From the NCBI GenBank assembly GCA_963840055.1, contig CAWIXM010000008.1, forward strand, positions 434,001 through 498,000: a stretch of DNA of 64,000 nucleotides. The letters run 5' to 3'. A model generated the notes under the pieces. It was given only the letters and a program-made list of their open reading frames with translations, had not been told where the DNA came from and did not search any database. Both the position numbers and the translations under genes were made by a program. This DNA comes from Rhodoplanes sp963840055. Lineage in GTDB: Bacteria > Pseudomonadota > Alphaproteobacteria > Rhizobiales > Xanthobacteraceae. This document shows, in pieces, positions 6,766 to 16,036 of this stretch; position 1 is the first letter of the stretch; the number at the start of each line of letters is the position of its first letter.

Positions 6766-8886
6766 ATGACAGCTTTGTGGGTGATCGTCCTGTGCGGGGC
6801 GCTTTCGATCGTTTATGCGGTCTGGGCGACTCAATCCGTCATGAAGGCGGACGCCGGCACGGAAAGGATGCAGGAAATCTCCGCCGCGGTCCGCGAGGGC
6901 GCGCAAGCCTATCTCAGGCGCCAATACACGACGATCGGCCTAGTCGGCATCGTGATCTTCCTGATCGTCGGATTCCTGCTCGGATGGCTGGTGGCGGTCG
7001 GCTTCGCCATCGGCTCCATTCTGTCGGGAGCCGCCGGCTTCATCGGCATGAACATCTCGGTGCGCGCCAATGTGCGCACGGCGCAGGCGGCGATCGGCTC
7101 GCTCGCGGGCGGGCTCGAAATGGCGTTCAAGTCGGGCGCGATCACCGGCCTTCTGGTGGCCGGCCTCGCGCTGCTCGGCGTGACCTGCTATTTCGGCTAC
7201 TTGGTCGGCGTGCTCGGCAAAGCGCCGAATGACCGCACGGTGATCGACGCGATGGTGGCCCTCGGCTTTGGCGCCTCGCTGATCTCCATCTTCGCCCGTC
7301 TCGGCGGCGGCATCTTCACCAAAGGCGCGGACGTCGGTGGCGACCTCGTCGGCAAGGTCGAGGCCGGCATTCCCGAGGACGATCCGCGCAATCCCGCGAC
7401 TATCGCCGATAACGTGGGCGACAACGTCGGCGACTGCGCGGGCATGGCGGCCGACCTGTTCGAAACTTACGCGGTGACCACGGTCGCAACCATGGTGCTC
7501 GCGGCGATCTTCTTCGGCAACTCGCCCATTCTCATGAACATGATGACCCTGCCGCTCGCCATCGGCGGCGTGTGCATTCTCACCTCGATCGCCGGCACCT
7601 TCTTCGTCAAGCTGCCGGCGAACCAATCGATCATGGGCGCGCTCTATCGCGGCCTGATCGCGACCGGCGTGCTGTCGATCGTCGGGCTTCTGATCGTTGT
7701 GCTGATCCTGGTCGGGTTCCGCACCATCCCCGGCGTTGGCTACAGCGGCTTCTCACTGTTCTTGTGTGGCATCGCCGGCCTTGTGGTGACAGCGCTGATC
7801 GTGGTGATCACCGAGTACTACACCGGGACGAATTTCCGGCCGGTGCAGTCGATCGCCAAGGCTTCGGTGACCGGTCACGGCACCAACATCATCCAGGGCC
7901 TCGCGGTCTCGCTCGAATCGACGGCGCTGCCCACCCTCGTCATCATCGCCGGCATTCTCGTCACCTATTCCCTGGCCGGACTGTTCGGCATCGCCATCGG
8001 TGTCACCACGATGCTGGCGCTCGCCGGCATGATCGTCGCGCTCGATGCCTTCGGTCCGGTCACCGACAATGCCGGCGGCATCGCCGAGATGGCGGGGCTG
8101 CCCAAGGAGGTGCGCAAGTCGACGGATGCGCTCGATGCGGTCGGCAACACCACCAAGGCGGTCACCAAAGGCTACGCCATCGGCTCGGCCGGCCTCGGCG
8201 CGCTGGTGCTGTTCGCCGCCTACAATCAGGACCTGCGGTTCTTCATCGCGAATGCGGCGAAGCATCCGTACTTCCAGGGCGTAGCGCTCGACTTCTCGCT
8301 GAGCAATCCCTACGTCGTGGTCGGCCTCCTGTTCGGCGGTCTCCTGCCGTATCTGTTCAGCGCGATGGGCATGACCGCGGTCGGACGGGCCGCCGCATCG
8401 ATCGTCGAAGAGGTGCGCCGGCAATTCCGCGAGAAGCCGGGCATCATGGAGGGCACCGAAAAGCCCGATTACGGCGCGGCCGTCGACATGCTCACCAAGG
8501 CGGCGATCAAGGAAATGATCATTCCCTCGCTGCTGCCGGTGCTGTCGCCGATCGTGGTGTACTTCGTAATCTACGCCATCGCGGGCGGCGGCGCCGCCGG
8601 CAAGTCGGCGGCTTTCTCGGCGGTCGGCGCGATGCTGCTCGGCGTGATCGTCACCGGCTTGTTCGTCGCCATCTCGATGACATCGGGCGGCGGCGCCTGG
8701 GACAACGCCAAGAAATTCATCGAGGACGGCCATTACGGCGGCAAGGGCTCCGACACCCACAAGGCGGCGGTGACCGGCGACACGGTCGGCGATCCCTACA
8801 AGGACACGGCGGGTCCCGCCGTGAACCCGATGATCAAGATCACCAATATCGTCGCGCTCTTACTGCTCGCGGTGCTTGCGCACTGA
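6766..8886 (+). CDS. hppA: K+-independent membrane-bound proton-translocating pyrophosphatase
   Basis: Integral membrane H+-PPase that couples pyrophosphate hydrolysis to proton export across the inner membrane. The 706 residues and roughly 16 hydrophobic segments are the family norm. Substrate motifs are present: DVGGDLVGKVEAGIPEDDPR, then NPATIADNVGDNVGDCAGM, then FGPVTDNAGGIAEMAGLP, and near the C-terminus GDTVGDPYKDTAGPAVNPMI. The sequence GNTTKAVTKG has Lys where K+-dependent enzymes have Ala, which in established work marks the K+-independent class. A perfect rho-independent terminator follows. It appears monocistronic. Confidence 0.97.
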   Translation: MTALWVIVLCGALSIVYAVWATQSVMKADAGTERMQEISAAVREGAQAYLRRQYTTIGLVGIVIFLIVGFLLGWLVAVGFAIGSILSGAAGFIGMNISVRANVRTAQAAIGSLAGGLEMAFKSGAITGLLVAGLALLGVTCYFGYLVGVLGKAPNDRTVIDAMVALGFGASLISIFARLGGGIFTKGADVGGDLVGKVEAGIPEDDPRNPATIADNVGDNVGDCAGMAADLFETYAVTTVATMVLAAIFFGNSPILMNMMTLPLAIGGVCILTSIAGTFFVKLPANQSIMGALYRGLIATGVLSIVGLLIVVLILVGFRTIPGVGYSGFSLFLCGIAGLVVTALIVVITEYYTGTNFRPVQSIAKASVTGHGTNIIQGLAVSLESTALPTLVIIAGILVTYSLAGLFGIAIGVTTMLALAGMIVALDAFGPVTDNAGGIAEMAGLPKEVRKSTDALDAVGNTTKAVTKGYAIGSAGLGALVLFAAYNQDLRFFIANAAKHPYFQGVALDFSLSNPYVVVGLLFGGLLPYLFSAMGMTAVGRAAASIVEEVRRQFREKPGIMEGTEKPDYGAAVDMLTKAAIKEMIIPSLLPVLSPIVVYFVIYAIAGGGAAGKSAAFSAVGAMLLGVIVTGLFVAISMTSGGGAWDNAKKFIEDGHYGGKGSDTHKAAVTGDTVGDPYKDTAGPAVNPMIKITNIVALLLLAVLAH

Positions 8887-8916
8887 GCCGATATCAACGC
8901 GCGCTTCAGAAATCGA

Positions 8917-8946
8917 AATGGCCGGGCTTGCCCGGCCATTGTTTTT
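8917..8946 (+). terminator. Rho-independent terminator after hppA
   Basis: A perfect 10-bp stem (AATGGCCGGG / CCCGGCCATT) with loop CTTG is followed by GTTTTT. It starts about 30 bp after the hppA stop on the same strand. Confidence 0.9.
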
Positions 8947-9006
8947 CGGGAGGTGGAACGCGGTGGTAGCGGATGCCGACGCGCCAGCCAGTAACGGCGA
9001 CGAGGT

Positions 9007-9456
9007 CTAAATCTTGATCGCCTTCAGGATGTACTGAACGTAGTTGAGTTCCTGACCGCCGGTCGGGGTGGTGCGGCTGATGAAATCGAATACGCGACCA
9101 TCGCGAATGCCATAATTGGCCAGCCGCTCGACCTTGCGGTTTTTGTCGAAATACACGGCGATCACCCGCCGGTCGACCTCGCGCTGCGGCAGAAACGAGG
9201 TCTGCTGCGCTTTTTGCGAAATGTAATAGAACACTTCCCCGTTGACGGTCGCGACCGTCGACGGCGTGCCGAGAACGATCAGCACCTGTTCTTGCGAGGC
9301 GCCGAGTTGGATCTGTTCGAGCGCGCCGTCGGGCAACAAGTAGCCGCGCTGATAGGTCTGCGTAAAGAAGCAGCCGCCGAGCAGAAAGCCGAGCAGCACG
9401 ACGACCGCCACTGAGCGCGGCGAACGAATAGAACGCTGATCATCTCTACGACGCAA
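9007..9456 (-). CDS. bamE: Outer-membrane lipoprotein of the BamE/SmpA family
   Basis: BamE is a small lipoprotein of the BAM complex that inserts beta-barrel proteins in the outer membrane. After a basic start (LRRRDDQRSIRSPR), a hydrophobic signal ends in the lipobox LLGG-C. The SmpA/OmlA fold follows: YLLPDGALEQIQLGASQEQV, LGTPS, then EVFYYISQK and VIAVYFDKNRKVERLANYG. An upstream Met at 9603 keeps the frame open but gives an odd 77-residue leader. I prefer the TTG at 9456, preceded by GGGGGAGACC, which yields a normal lipoprotein signal. Its neighbours are transcribed in the opposite direction. Confidence 0.85.
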   Translation of the reverse strand: MRRRDDQRSIRSPRSVAVVVLLGFLLGGCFFTQTYQRGYLLPDGALEQIQLGASQEQVLIVLGTPSTVATVNGEVFYYISQKAQQTSFLPQREVDRRVIAVYFDKNRKVERLANYGIRDGRVFDFISRTTPTGGQELNYVQYILKAIKI

Positions 9457-9604
9457 CCTGGTCTCCCCCTGACCTTCCGATACCGTTCGCTTGGCTCCGG
9501 CCCATACCCCGGGCAGGAAGGACGCAAAACTCGTCGCCCGCGAAGCCGATCGAGCGAAGTTCCCATCAGAGGAGATCAGAACTCGCTCGCAAAACTCGTC
9601 CATC

Positions 9605-9655
9605 GCGGTATTTTCTGCGGCGAACCAGTTCCCCTCTCGCCGGAAAATGCTCTAG
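9605..9655 (+). repeat. Repeat element, module B (single copy)
   Basis: ATTTTCTGCGGCGAACCAGT through CGGAAAATGCTCTAG matches module B of the elements at 54748 and 60034 with a few substitutions. It lies upstream of the bamE-like gene. Confidence 0.75.
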
Positions 9656-9864
9656 TCTCCTGCGCGGACATTACCCCATTTCGGCTACTCAGAATTTAAC
9701 GAAACCGCGTTGTTCCCTCGCATTAATGACTTCGCAGCATTGCTGCGCTCTATGGCGTGATCGTGGCAGGCCGGGTGGCTTGCCATTATACCCGCTGGGC
9801 GGATCGGACGGAAAATCAACAAGAAAAGCGGGAGCGCCCGTGTCCCAGAAAAAGGAGGCCAAAG

Positions 9865-10392
9865 ATGGAACCGGATCGCCCCTGGAACGTGCCCCTACGG
9901 GTCGAGGAGGTTCCTGAAACCGGATTGGGCATGCATCTTTGCGCCGATAAAGATATGCGTGAGAGGATCGCACGCATCGCCGACGTTCTCGCATTGCCGC
10001 GCCTGGAAGCCGATTTCATGATCACCCATCGCGGGCGCGGGTTGCGCGTGGTCGGCGAGGTGTCGGCGACCGTCGAGCAGACCTGCGTCATCAGCCTGGA
10101 TCCGATCGAGAACCGTATTACGGAACCGGTCGACCTCATTTTCGAGCCGACTCCGGACAGCGATCTTCCCGGGCTCGCGCGCGGCGAGCCGGAGGGAGAG
10201 ACACCCGAGCTCCTGCAAGGCGGTTGCGTGGATCTCGGGGCGCTCGCAACCGAGTTCCTGCTTCTCGGCATCGATCCCTATCCACGCAAGCCGGGCGCGA
10301 CGTTTGCGCCGCCTGCGGCGGCCGCCGCGACGGACGGGCCGTTCGCAGCGCTCGCCGCTTTGAAGGGAAGGCGAAACGAGGGCGGCCGATGA
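9865..10392 (+). CDS. yceD: DUF177/YceD family protein
   Basis: YceD/DUF177 proteins are encoded next to rpmF or plsX in many bacteria and are linked to 23S rRNA and membrane biogenesis; the biochemical role is not settled. This 175-residue protein starts MEPDRPWNVPLRVEEVPETG after a very strong RBS (AAAGGAGG, 8 bases upstream), so I reject the longer frame beginning at 9757. It carries the family's central VSATVEQTCVISLDPIENRI segment and the C-terminal CVDLGALATEFLLLGIDPYP signature. It is followed by plsX and fabH on the same strand. rpmF is not adjacent. Confidence 0.88.
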   Translation: MEPDRPWNVPLRVEEVPETGLGMHLCADKDMRERIARIADVLALPRLEADFMITHRGRGLRVVGEVSATVEQTCVISLDPIENRITEPVDLIFEPTPDSDLPGLARGEPEGETPELLQGGCVDLGALATEFLLLGIDPYPRKPGATFAPPAAAAATDGPFAALAALKGRRNEGGR

Positions 10393-10536
10393 CGGTGGAA
10401 ACGATCGCGAGCCACCCCACTTAACGCATTGTCATCGCCCGCGAACACGCTATTGTCGCACGCTCTTGAACGCCCGGCTGCTGCCGGCCGCTCACCGCAG
10501 CTGGGGTATCGGGGGGCCGTCCTTCCAGGTCGATTC

Positions 10537-11592
10537 ATGTCGAACAAGGTCGCAATCGCGCTGGACGCAATGGGCGGCGATCACGGAGCTTCCGTGGTCG
10601 TCGCGGGGGCCGAGCTGTCGCTCGCCCGCCATCCGGACGCGGAAATGGTGTTTTTCGGCGACCAAGCCGTGCTCGGTCCTCTGCTCGCGGCGCGGTCGAA
10701 GCTGCGCGAGGCGGCCCGCGTCGTCCATACCGATGTTGCCGTCAAGATGGACGACAAACCGAGCCAGGCGCTGCGCCATGGTCGTTGGCGTTCCTCGATG
10801 TGGCTCGCAATTGACGCGGTCAAGAAGGGGAACGCCGGGGTCGCCGTTTCGGCAGGAAACACCGGCGCGCTGATGGCGATGGCCAAGTTCCATTTGAAAA
10901 CGATGGCCGGAATCGGCCGCCCCGCCATCGCGGCCCTGTGGCCGACGCTGCGCGGCGAATCGATCGTGCTCGATGTCGGCGCGACGATCGGAGCCGACGC
11001 GCAGCACTTGGTCGAGTTGGCGATTATGGGCAGCGCCATGGCGCGCGTCGTGTTCGATCTCGATCGTCCGACGGTGGGTATGCTCAACATCGGCGTCGAA
11101 GAGGTGAAGGGGATCGAGGAGATTCGTGACGCCCATCGCATCTTGCGCGAGCTTGCCTGCGATCAGATGGATTACCGCGGCTTCGTCGAAGGCAACGATA
11201 TCGGCCAGGGTTCGGTGGACGTGGTGGTCACCGAGGGATTCGTCGGAAACATCGCCTTGAAGACGGCGGAGGGGACGGCTAAACAGATTGGCGCCTACCT
11301 CCGGAACGCGATGAGCCGTACCCTTGCTGCAAGGCTCGGCCATTTCTTCGCGCGCCAAGCTTTCAAGACGCTCAGGGAAAAAATGGACCCGCGTAAGGTC
11401 AATGGCGGCGTGTTTCTCGGGCTCAACGGCGTGGTGATCAAGAGCCACGGCGGTGCCGATGCGGAAGGTTTCGCAGCGGCGATCGACCTAGGCTACGACA
11501 TGGCCCGCTACAATGTGCTCGCGAAGATCAGCCAGACGATCGGAAAATCGGCGCTATTCGCACCCCCCGCAATCCGAGGGGTGGCCTCGTGA
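10537..11592 (+). CDS. plsX: Phosphate acyltransferase PlsX
   Basis: PlsX converts acyl-ACP and phosphate to acyl-phosphate, the donor for PlsY in phospholipid synthesis; it is a peripheral membrane enzyme. MSNKVAIALDAMGGDHG is the standard N-terminus, so I place the start here rather than at the upstream Met (10429). Family motifs include VSAGNTGALMAMAKFHLKT, GIGRPAIAALWPT, GMLNIGVEEVKG, VVTEGFVGNIALKTAEG and HGGADAEGFAAAI. The stop overlaps the fabH GTG start (GTGA), indicating translational coupling. Confidence 0.96.
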   Translation: MSNKVAIALDAMGGDHGASVVVAGAELSLARHPDAEMVFFGDQAVLGPLLAARSKLREAARVVHTDVAVKMDDKPSQALRHGRWRSSMWLAIDAVKKGNAGVAVSAGNTGALMAMAKFHLKTMAGIGRPAIAALWPTLRGESIVLDVGATIGADAQHLVELAIMGSAMARVVFDLDRPTVGMLNIGVEEVKGIEEIRDAHRILRELACDQMDYRGFVEGNDIGQGSVDVVVTEGFVGNIALKTAEGTAKQIGAYLRNAMSRTLAARLGHFFARQAFKTLREKMDPRKVNGGVFLGLNGVVIKSHGGADAEGFAAAIDLGYDMARYNVLAKISQTIGKSALFAPPAIRGVAS

Positions 11593-12563
11593 CCATACGT
11601 TCCATCGTCGTCGGCTGCGGCAGCTATCTTCCCAGCCGCGTATTAACCAATGCCGAGCTCGTCGGCATGGTCGAGACGTCCGATAAATGGATCGTGCAGC
11701 GCACCGGCATTCACGAGCGTCGCATAGCCGCGCCGGGTGAACTTACGTCCGACCTCGCGCTGCATGCGGCGCGCGCCGCGCTCGCTGCGGCAGACGTCGA
11801 TCCGTTGTCGATCGACCTGATCGTGCTGGGGACCGCGACGCCCGACAACACCTTTCCCGCAAGCGCCGTCTCGGTGCAGGCCGGGCTCGGAATCACCAAG
11901 GGCGTCGCCTTCGACGTCCAGGCCGTCTGCTCCGGCTTCGTATTTGCGCTGGCGACGGCGGACAATTTTCTCAAAACCGGCGCCAGCAAGCGCGCGCTGG
12001 TGATCGGAGCGGAAACATTCTCGCGCATTCTTGACTGGAAGGATCGCACGACCTGCGTGCTCTTCGGCGACGGCGCGGGCGCTATCGTGTTGGTGGCGGA
12101 AGAGCAGCCCGGCGCGCGCACCGATCGTGGCGTGCTGGCGACGCGTCTGCGCTCCGACGGACGCTACAAGGACAAGCTCTACGTCGATGGTGGCCCGTCC
12201 TCGACCGGCACCGCGGGTTTTCTGCGCATGGAGGGACGCGACGTCTTCCGTCATGCCGTCGCCGGCACCACCGATGCGGTGGAAGCGGTGTTTCGCGAGA
12301 CCGGCTACACCGCCGCCGACATCGACTGGTTCGTCCCGCACCAAGCCAACAAGCGTATCATCGACGCGTCGGCCCACAGGCTCGGCATCGCGCCGGAAAA
12401 AATCATCTCCACGGTCGACCGGCACGGTAATACCTCCGCCGCCTCGGTTCCGCTTGCGCTCGACGTGGCGATCGGCGACGGCCGCATCAAACGGGGCGAT
12501 CTCGTTTTGCTGCAAGCCGTTGGCGGCGGCTTCACTTGGGGCGCGGCGCTGGTGCGCTGGTGA
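11589..12563 (+). CDS. fabH: Beta-ketoacyl-ACP synthase III FabH
   Basis: FabH condenses acetyl-CoA with malonyl-ACP to start fatty acid synthesis. The 324-residue length is typical. The catalytic triad is visible: Cys114 in VQAVCSGFVFAL, His in WFVPHQANKRIID (about residue 250) and Asn in RHGNTSAASVPLAL (about 280). DKWIVQRTGIHERR is the usual N-terminal signature. It starts with GTG overlapping plsX by four bases. Confidence 0.97.
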   Translation: MTIRSIVVGCGSYLPSRVLTNAELVGMVETSDKWIVQRTGIHERRIAAPGELTSDLALHAARAALAAADVDPLSIDLIVLGTATPDNTFPASAVSVQAGLGITKGVAFDVQAVCSGFVFALATADNFLKTGASKRALVIGAETFSRILDWKDRTTCVLFGDGAGAIVLVAEEQPGARTDRGVLATRLRSDGRYKDKLYVDGGPSSTGTAGFLRMEGRDVFRHAVAGTTDAVEAVFRETGYTAADIDWFVPHQANKRIIDASAHRLGIAPEKIISTVDRHGNTSAASVPLALDVAIGDGRIKRGDLVLLQAVGGGFTWGAALVRW

Positions 12564-12680
12564 CAAGGTCGCAGCGGCTATTCAAATATCGAAAGCAGCC
12601 TCAGAGGCGGTTGACCATGACATATCAAGCTCATATCATTGAAAAATAAGAGATACTGAGTGGGCTTTGGGGTCGGGGTG

Positions 12681-12992
12681 ATGAGCGGGAAGACAGTCAC
12701 GCGGGCAGACCTTTGCGAGGCCGTTTATCACAAGGTCGGATTGTCGCGAACGGAGTCGGCCGCGCTCGTGGAGTTGGTGCTCAAAGAGATCACTGACTGC
12801 CTGGAGCGTGGAGAAACGGTCAAGCTCTCTTCGTTCGGATCGTTCGTCGTCCGCAAGAAAGGCCAGCGGATCGGCCGCAATCCGAAGACCGGCAAAGAGG
12901 TGCCGATCTCGCCGCGGCGTGTCATGGTGTTCAAGCCGTCGGCTATTCTCAAGCAACGCATCAACTCGACACCGGCAAGCGCGAGCGAGTAA
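12681..12992 (+). CDS. ihfA: Integration host factor subunit alpha
   Basis: Nucleoid protein that bends DNA as an IhfA/IhfB heterodimer. The start MSGKTVTRADLCEAVYHKVG is chosen because rhizobial IhfA begins this way; the seven upstream residues of the longer frame are not conserved. The HU/IHF fold is complete, with SSFGSFVVRKKGQRIGRNPK, TGKEVPISPRRVMVFKPS and KQRIN. It sits between fabH and a MerR regulator, the standard alphaproteobacterial order. Confidence 0.96.
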   Translation: MSGKTVTRADLCEAVYHKVGLSRTESAALVELVLKEITDCLERGETVKLSSFGSFVVRKKGQRIGRNPKTGKEVPISPRRVMVFKPSAILKQRINSTPASASE

Positions 12993-13026
12993 TCGCGCGT
13001 TCCGATTTCAAGACAAGAGGCGGCTC

Positions 13027-13706
13027 TTGAACAAGGCGCCCGACGCGTTCCGCACCATCAGCGAGGTCGCGGCCGAGCTCGATCTCCCGCAGCACGTGTT
13101 GCGGTTCTGGGAGAGCCGTTTTCCACAGATCAAGCCGATGAAGCGCGGTGGCGGGCGGCGCTATTATCGCCCCGACGACGTCGAACTTCTGCGCGGCATC
13201 CGTCATCTGCTCTACGGGCAGGGCTACACCATCCGCGGAGTACAGCGGATCCTGCGCGAGCAGGGGCCGCGTTTCGTGCAAACCGTATGGCAGGAAGGCG
13301 CGCCGCAGCCGGAGCGTCAAGCCGAGGCCGAGGCCGAGGCCGAGAGCGCGAGCGCGAGCGCGAAGATGCGGACGTCGCTGACGCGGCGATCGCGTCGCCC
13401 GCGGAGGGCGCTGAGGGCGAAGACGGCGGGGAATTCACCGGCAGCGACGCTCTCGAGACGCCGCAACGGCGCGAGCCCTCGTCGACTGCGGACGCGCAGG
13501 ATGCGAATGCCGTTGGCAACGGCGCAGCCGCCGCCGCGCATGCCGGTGCGGACGCAGGCGGGAGGATGGAGCCGCAACCTGCGCAGGCGGAGGTTCGGGA
13601 AATTTCGTCGGCCGATCGCGAACGATTGCAGACAGCGCTCGAAACGCTCGAAGCTTGCAAGAATCTGCTCGACGAGGCCTTAACCGAGGCCGAGCAGAAC
13701 CCGTGA
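13027..13706 (+). CDS. MerR-family transcriptional regulator (apparent frameshift near 13320-13350)
   Basis: The N-terminal part starts at a TTG and reads NKAPDAFRTISEVAAELDLP, HVLRFWESRFPQIKPMKRGG, GRRYYRPDDVELLRGIRHLL, YGQGYTIRGVQRILREQG. This is the HTH domain of the MerR protein that follows ihfA in Rhizobiales. After WQEGAPQPERQ the frame runs into arginine-rich noise. The credible C-terminus (EISSADRERLQTALETLEAC, then KNLLDEALTEAEQNP) lies in another frame ending at 13706. The switch falls in a low-complexity tract of GCCGAG and AGCGCG hexamers (13321-13362). The shift equals one lost or two gained bases. A sequence error in the repeat is likely. Confidence 0.8.
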
Positions 13707-13809
13707 CGCATCGCTCGGCGCGCCGTCTGCCGCTTGGCCGCAAGCGGCAGGATTCACGTTTCACGGACCGGGGGGCCGCTCTCGTCTCCAAAGGCGAGGC
13801 GAACGGCGG

Positions 13810-14679
13810 GTGAACGTGCTCGGCGTCCTTAGCCTGTGGCTGCTGCGCCTGTTGCGGCGCCTCGACCTCGATCGCAGTGCGGCCTTCGCCGGCTGGCTGA
13901 TGCGCCAGATCGGTCCATGGCTGCGCGGCCATCGGGTCGCCAGCGCACAGCTTGCCATGGCGTTTCCAGAGAAGACCGAAGCCGACCGGGCGGAAATCCT
14001 GGCCGCCATGTGGGACAATTTCGGCCGACTCTCGGTCGAATATGCTCATCTCGATCAGCTATGGGACTATGATCCGAGCAAGCCGGCGGGCCGCATCTTT
14101 ATGGATTCGGCGACCGCTGCGCGGTTCTTGCGGCTGCGCGACGAACGCAAGCCTGCGCTGATGTTCACCGCGCATCTCGCCAATTGGGAGCTTGTGGCGC
14201 TTGGCGGGCCCGATATAAATCGCGAAATCGCGGTCGTCTTTCGCGCGCCGCGTTTCAGCTCTTTCACGCAGGCGCTGGCGGCGGCCCGCAGTCCTCGCAT
14301 TGCAGCCTTTATTCCGGCCGGTCCGGAGGCCCCGTTCCGCATTCGCGAGGCGCTCAAGCGCAACTGGATCGTCGGCATGCTGATCGATCAGCACGCCGTT
14401 CGCGGCGTTGACGCGATGTATTTCGGGCGCCCCTGCAAGGTCAACCCGATGCTGGCGCGGTTCGCCCGGCGGTTCGAATGTCCGATCTACGGCGCGCGCG
14501 TGGTTCGCCTGCCAAACGGGCGGTTTCGCTTCGAATTGACCGACCCGCTCAATCCGCCGCGCGACGCCCAAGGCAAGATCGACGTTGCGGGAACGATGCA
14601 GCTTATCACCTCGATCATCGAGACTTGGGTACGCGAGCATCCGGAGCAGTGGTTCTGGATTCATCGGAGATGGCGGTAG
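13810..14679 (+). CDS. Lipid A biosynthesis lauroyl/myristoyl acyltransferase (HtrB/LpxL family)
   Basis: Inner-membrane acyltransferase that adds a secondary acyl chain to lipid A precursors, using acyl-ACP. Its 289 residues begin with a hydrophobic anchor (LGVLSLWLLRLLRRLDL). The catalytic HX4E motif is HLANWE (about residue 121), followed by FRAPRFSSF and the conserved LIDQHAVRGVDAMYFGRPC segment. The C-terminus EHPEQWFWIHRRWR is typical. The GTG start is at the first codon. It follows merR after a hairpin (TGCCGCTTGGCCGCAAGCGGCA, 13729-13750) and may have its own promoter. Confidence 0.92.
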   Translation: MNVLGVLSLWLLRLLRRLDLDRSAAFAGWLMRQIGPWLRGHRVASAQLAMAFPEKTEADRAEILAAMWDNFGRLSVEYAHLDQLWDYDPSKPAGRIFMDSATAARFLRLRDERKPALMFTAHLANWELVALGGPDINREIAVVFRAPRFSSFTQALAAARSPRIAAFIPAGPEAPFRIREALKRNWIVGMLIDQHAVRGVDAMYFGRPCKVNPMLARFARRFECPIYGARVVRLPNGRFRFELTDPLNPPRDAQGKIDVAGTMQLITSIIETWVREHPEQWFWIHRRWR

Positions 14680-14953
14680 CTTCGGTGCGGCGGTATGAGC
14701 CGAAAAGTCGGGCCATGCTTGCGGTTGGGAAGCAGGTACTTGGCTTGGCGGCGAAAATAACCGTAAAATGGCGTTTACGGAATTTCTGTAGAGCGATCAT
14801 TCTTTCGACGCGCCGATCCAAATCTTGTCAAATCACTTGCGGGAATGCCGGTCTGCTAACTTAAAGACTGCGCGCAGTTCCTCAAAACCGAAGGATGGTT
14901 GAGAGAGACATGCGCAAGCGATCCCCGCAGGGAGCATCGAAACCGGACGAGCG

Positions 14954-15944
14954 ATGTCAGAACCTGCCGCCGATCCAGATTCCGGCGACCAAAGCCCAAA
15001 GCGCGAAGGCGAGGTTAACCGCCGGGCGCGCCGGACGCATATCGTCGTATCCGTGCTGGTTGTTGGCGTCGTCGCCGTTGTCGTCGGGTGGTTCGCGTTG
15101 GGGTATGTCAAGAAACAGATCGAATGGTACGCGACGACGCGGCCCTACAAGCTCGCGAATGTGGACCCTTACGTGCTCAGCCCCGAGGCTGAGCGAGCGC
15201 TGAAGCCGCTGGCAAGTTTTCGCGAGTGCGCCAAGGACTGTCCCGAAATGATCGTCATTCCCGCGGGCAGCTATCTGAGAGGATCGCCCGAGAATGAAAA
15301 AGGCCGCTACCGCAATGAAAGTCCGCAGAGTTTGGTGACGATCGCCAAGCCCTTCGCCGTGTCCAAGTTTTTAGTAACGTTCGCCGAGTGGGACGCCTGC
15401 GTCGCAGTGGGGGAGATGCCCTCAGGTTGGCGACAGCGGGTTCGGCCGAGGATCAAGACCGGTCATCAATGTTAGTTGGGACGAAGCCCGCCAATATGCG
15501 GAGTGGCTCTCACGGATGACCGGCCGATCGTACCGTCTGCTCACCGAGGCGGAATGGGAATATGCGGCCCGCGCAGGCACCACGACGGCCTATTTCTGGG
15601 GCGACGAGATCGGTAAAGGACACGCCGATTGCCGCGATTGCGGCAGCCGGTGGGACGGCAAGGAGACCGCTCCCGTCGGGTCATTCGCTCCCAATGCGTT
15701 CGGCCTTTACGATATGGCCGGCAATGCCTGGCAGTGGGTGCAGGATTGCTATCACGTCGATTATGTTGGAGCGCCGATCAATGGCTCTGCCTGGATCAGT
15801 GGGACCTGCAGGCGCCGCGTGGTTCGTGGCGGCTCCTGGAACGATCGTTCGCAGAACCTCCGCTCTGCCTTCCGCGGCAGGGGCGCTCCCGGGGAGCGGG
15901 TTAACGCGATCGGTTTCCGGCTCGCAAGAACGCTTGCCCAATGA
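14954..15944 (+). CDS. Formylglycine-generating-enzyme (SUMF1)-like membrane protein, apparent frameshift near 15415
   Basis: An N-terminal membrane segment (HIVVSVLVVGVVAVVVGWFA, about residues 29-48) anchors a periplasmic FGE-sulfatase domain. The first frame gives ECAKDCPEMIVIPAGSYLRG and KPFAVSKFLVTFAEWDACVA, then stops at 15475. The next frame continues VGDSGFGRGSRPVINVSWDE, ARQYAEWLSRMTGRSYRLLT, EAEWEYAARAGTTTAYFWGD, NAFGLYDMAGNAWQWVQDCY and VVRGGSWNDRSQNLRSAFRG. Reading across needs removal of one base near 15410-15420 (GGGGGAGATGCCC). SUMF1-domain proteins of this type are frequent in Rhizobiales and are not proven sulfatase activators; the true function is unknown. Confidence 0.85.
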
Positions 15945-16036
15945 TTATTCGCGTCCTTACATCCGAGCCACCGCGCTGGCACGAAGGGCGTGGATCATCG
16001 GCTTCCCCAGGCGCGACCCTCGCATGAAACACCGCC

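Noticed and set aside
7572..8969. A 465-codon frame overlapping hppA in another phase
   Set aside because: Arg/His-rich out-of-frame reading of hppA.
13707..13809. Hairpin after merR considered as a tRNA
   Set aside because: TGCCGCTTGGCCGCAAGCGGCA is a single stem; no acceptor, D or T-arm pattern could be formed.
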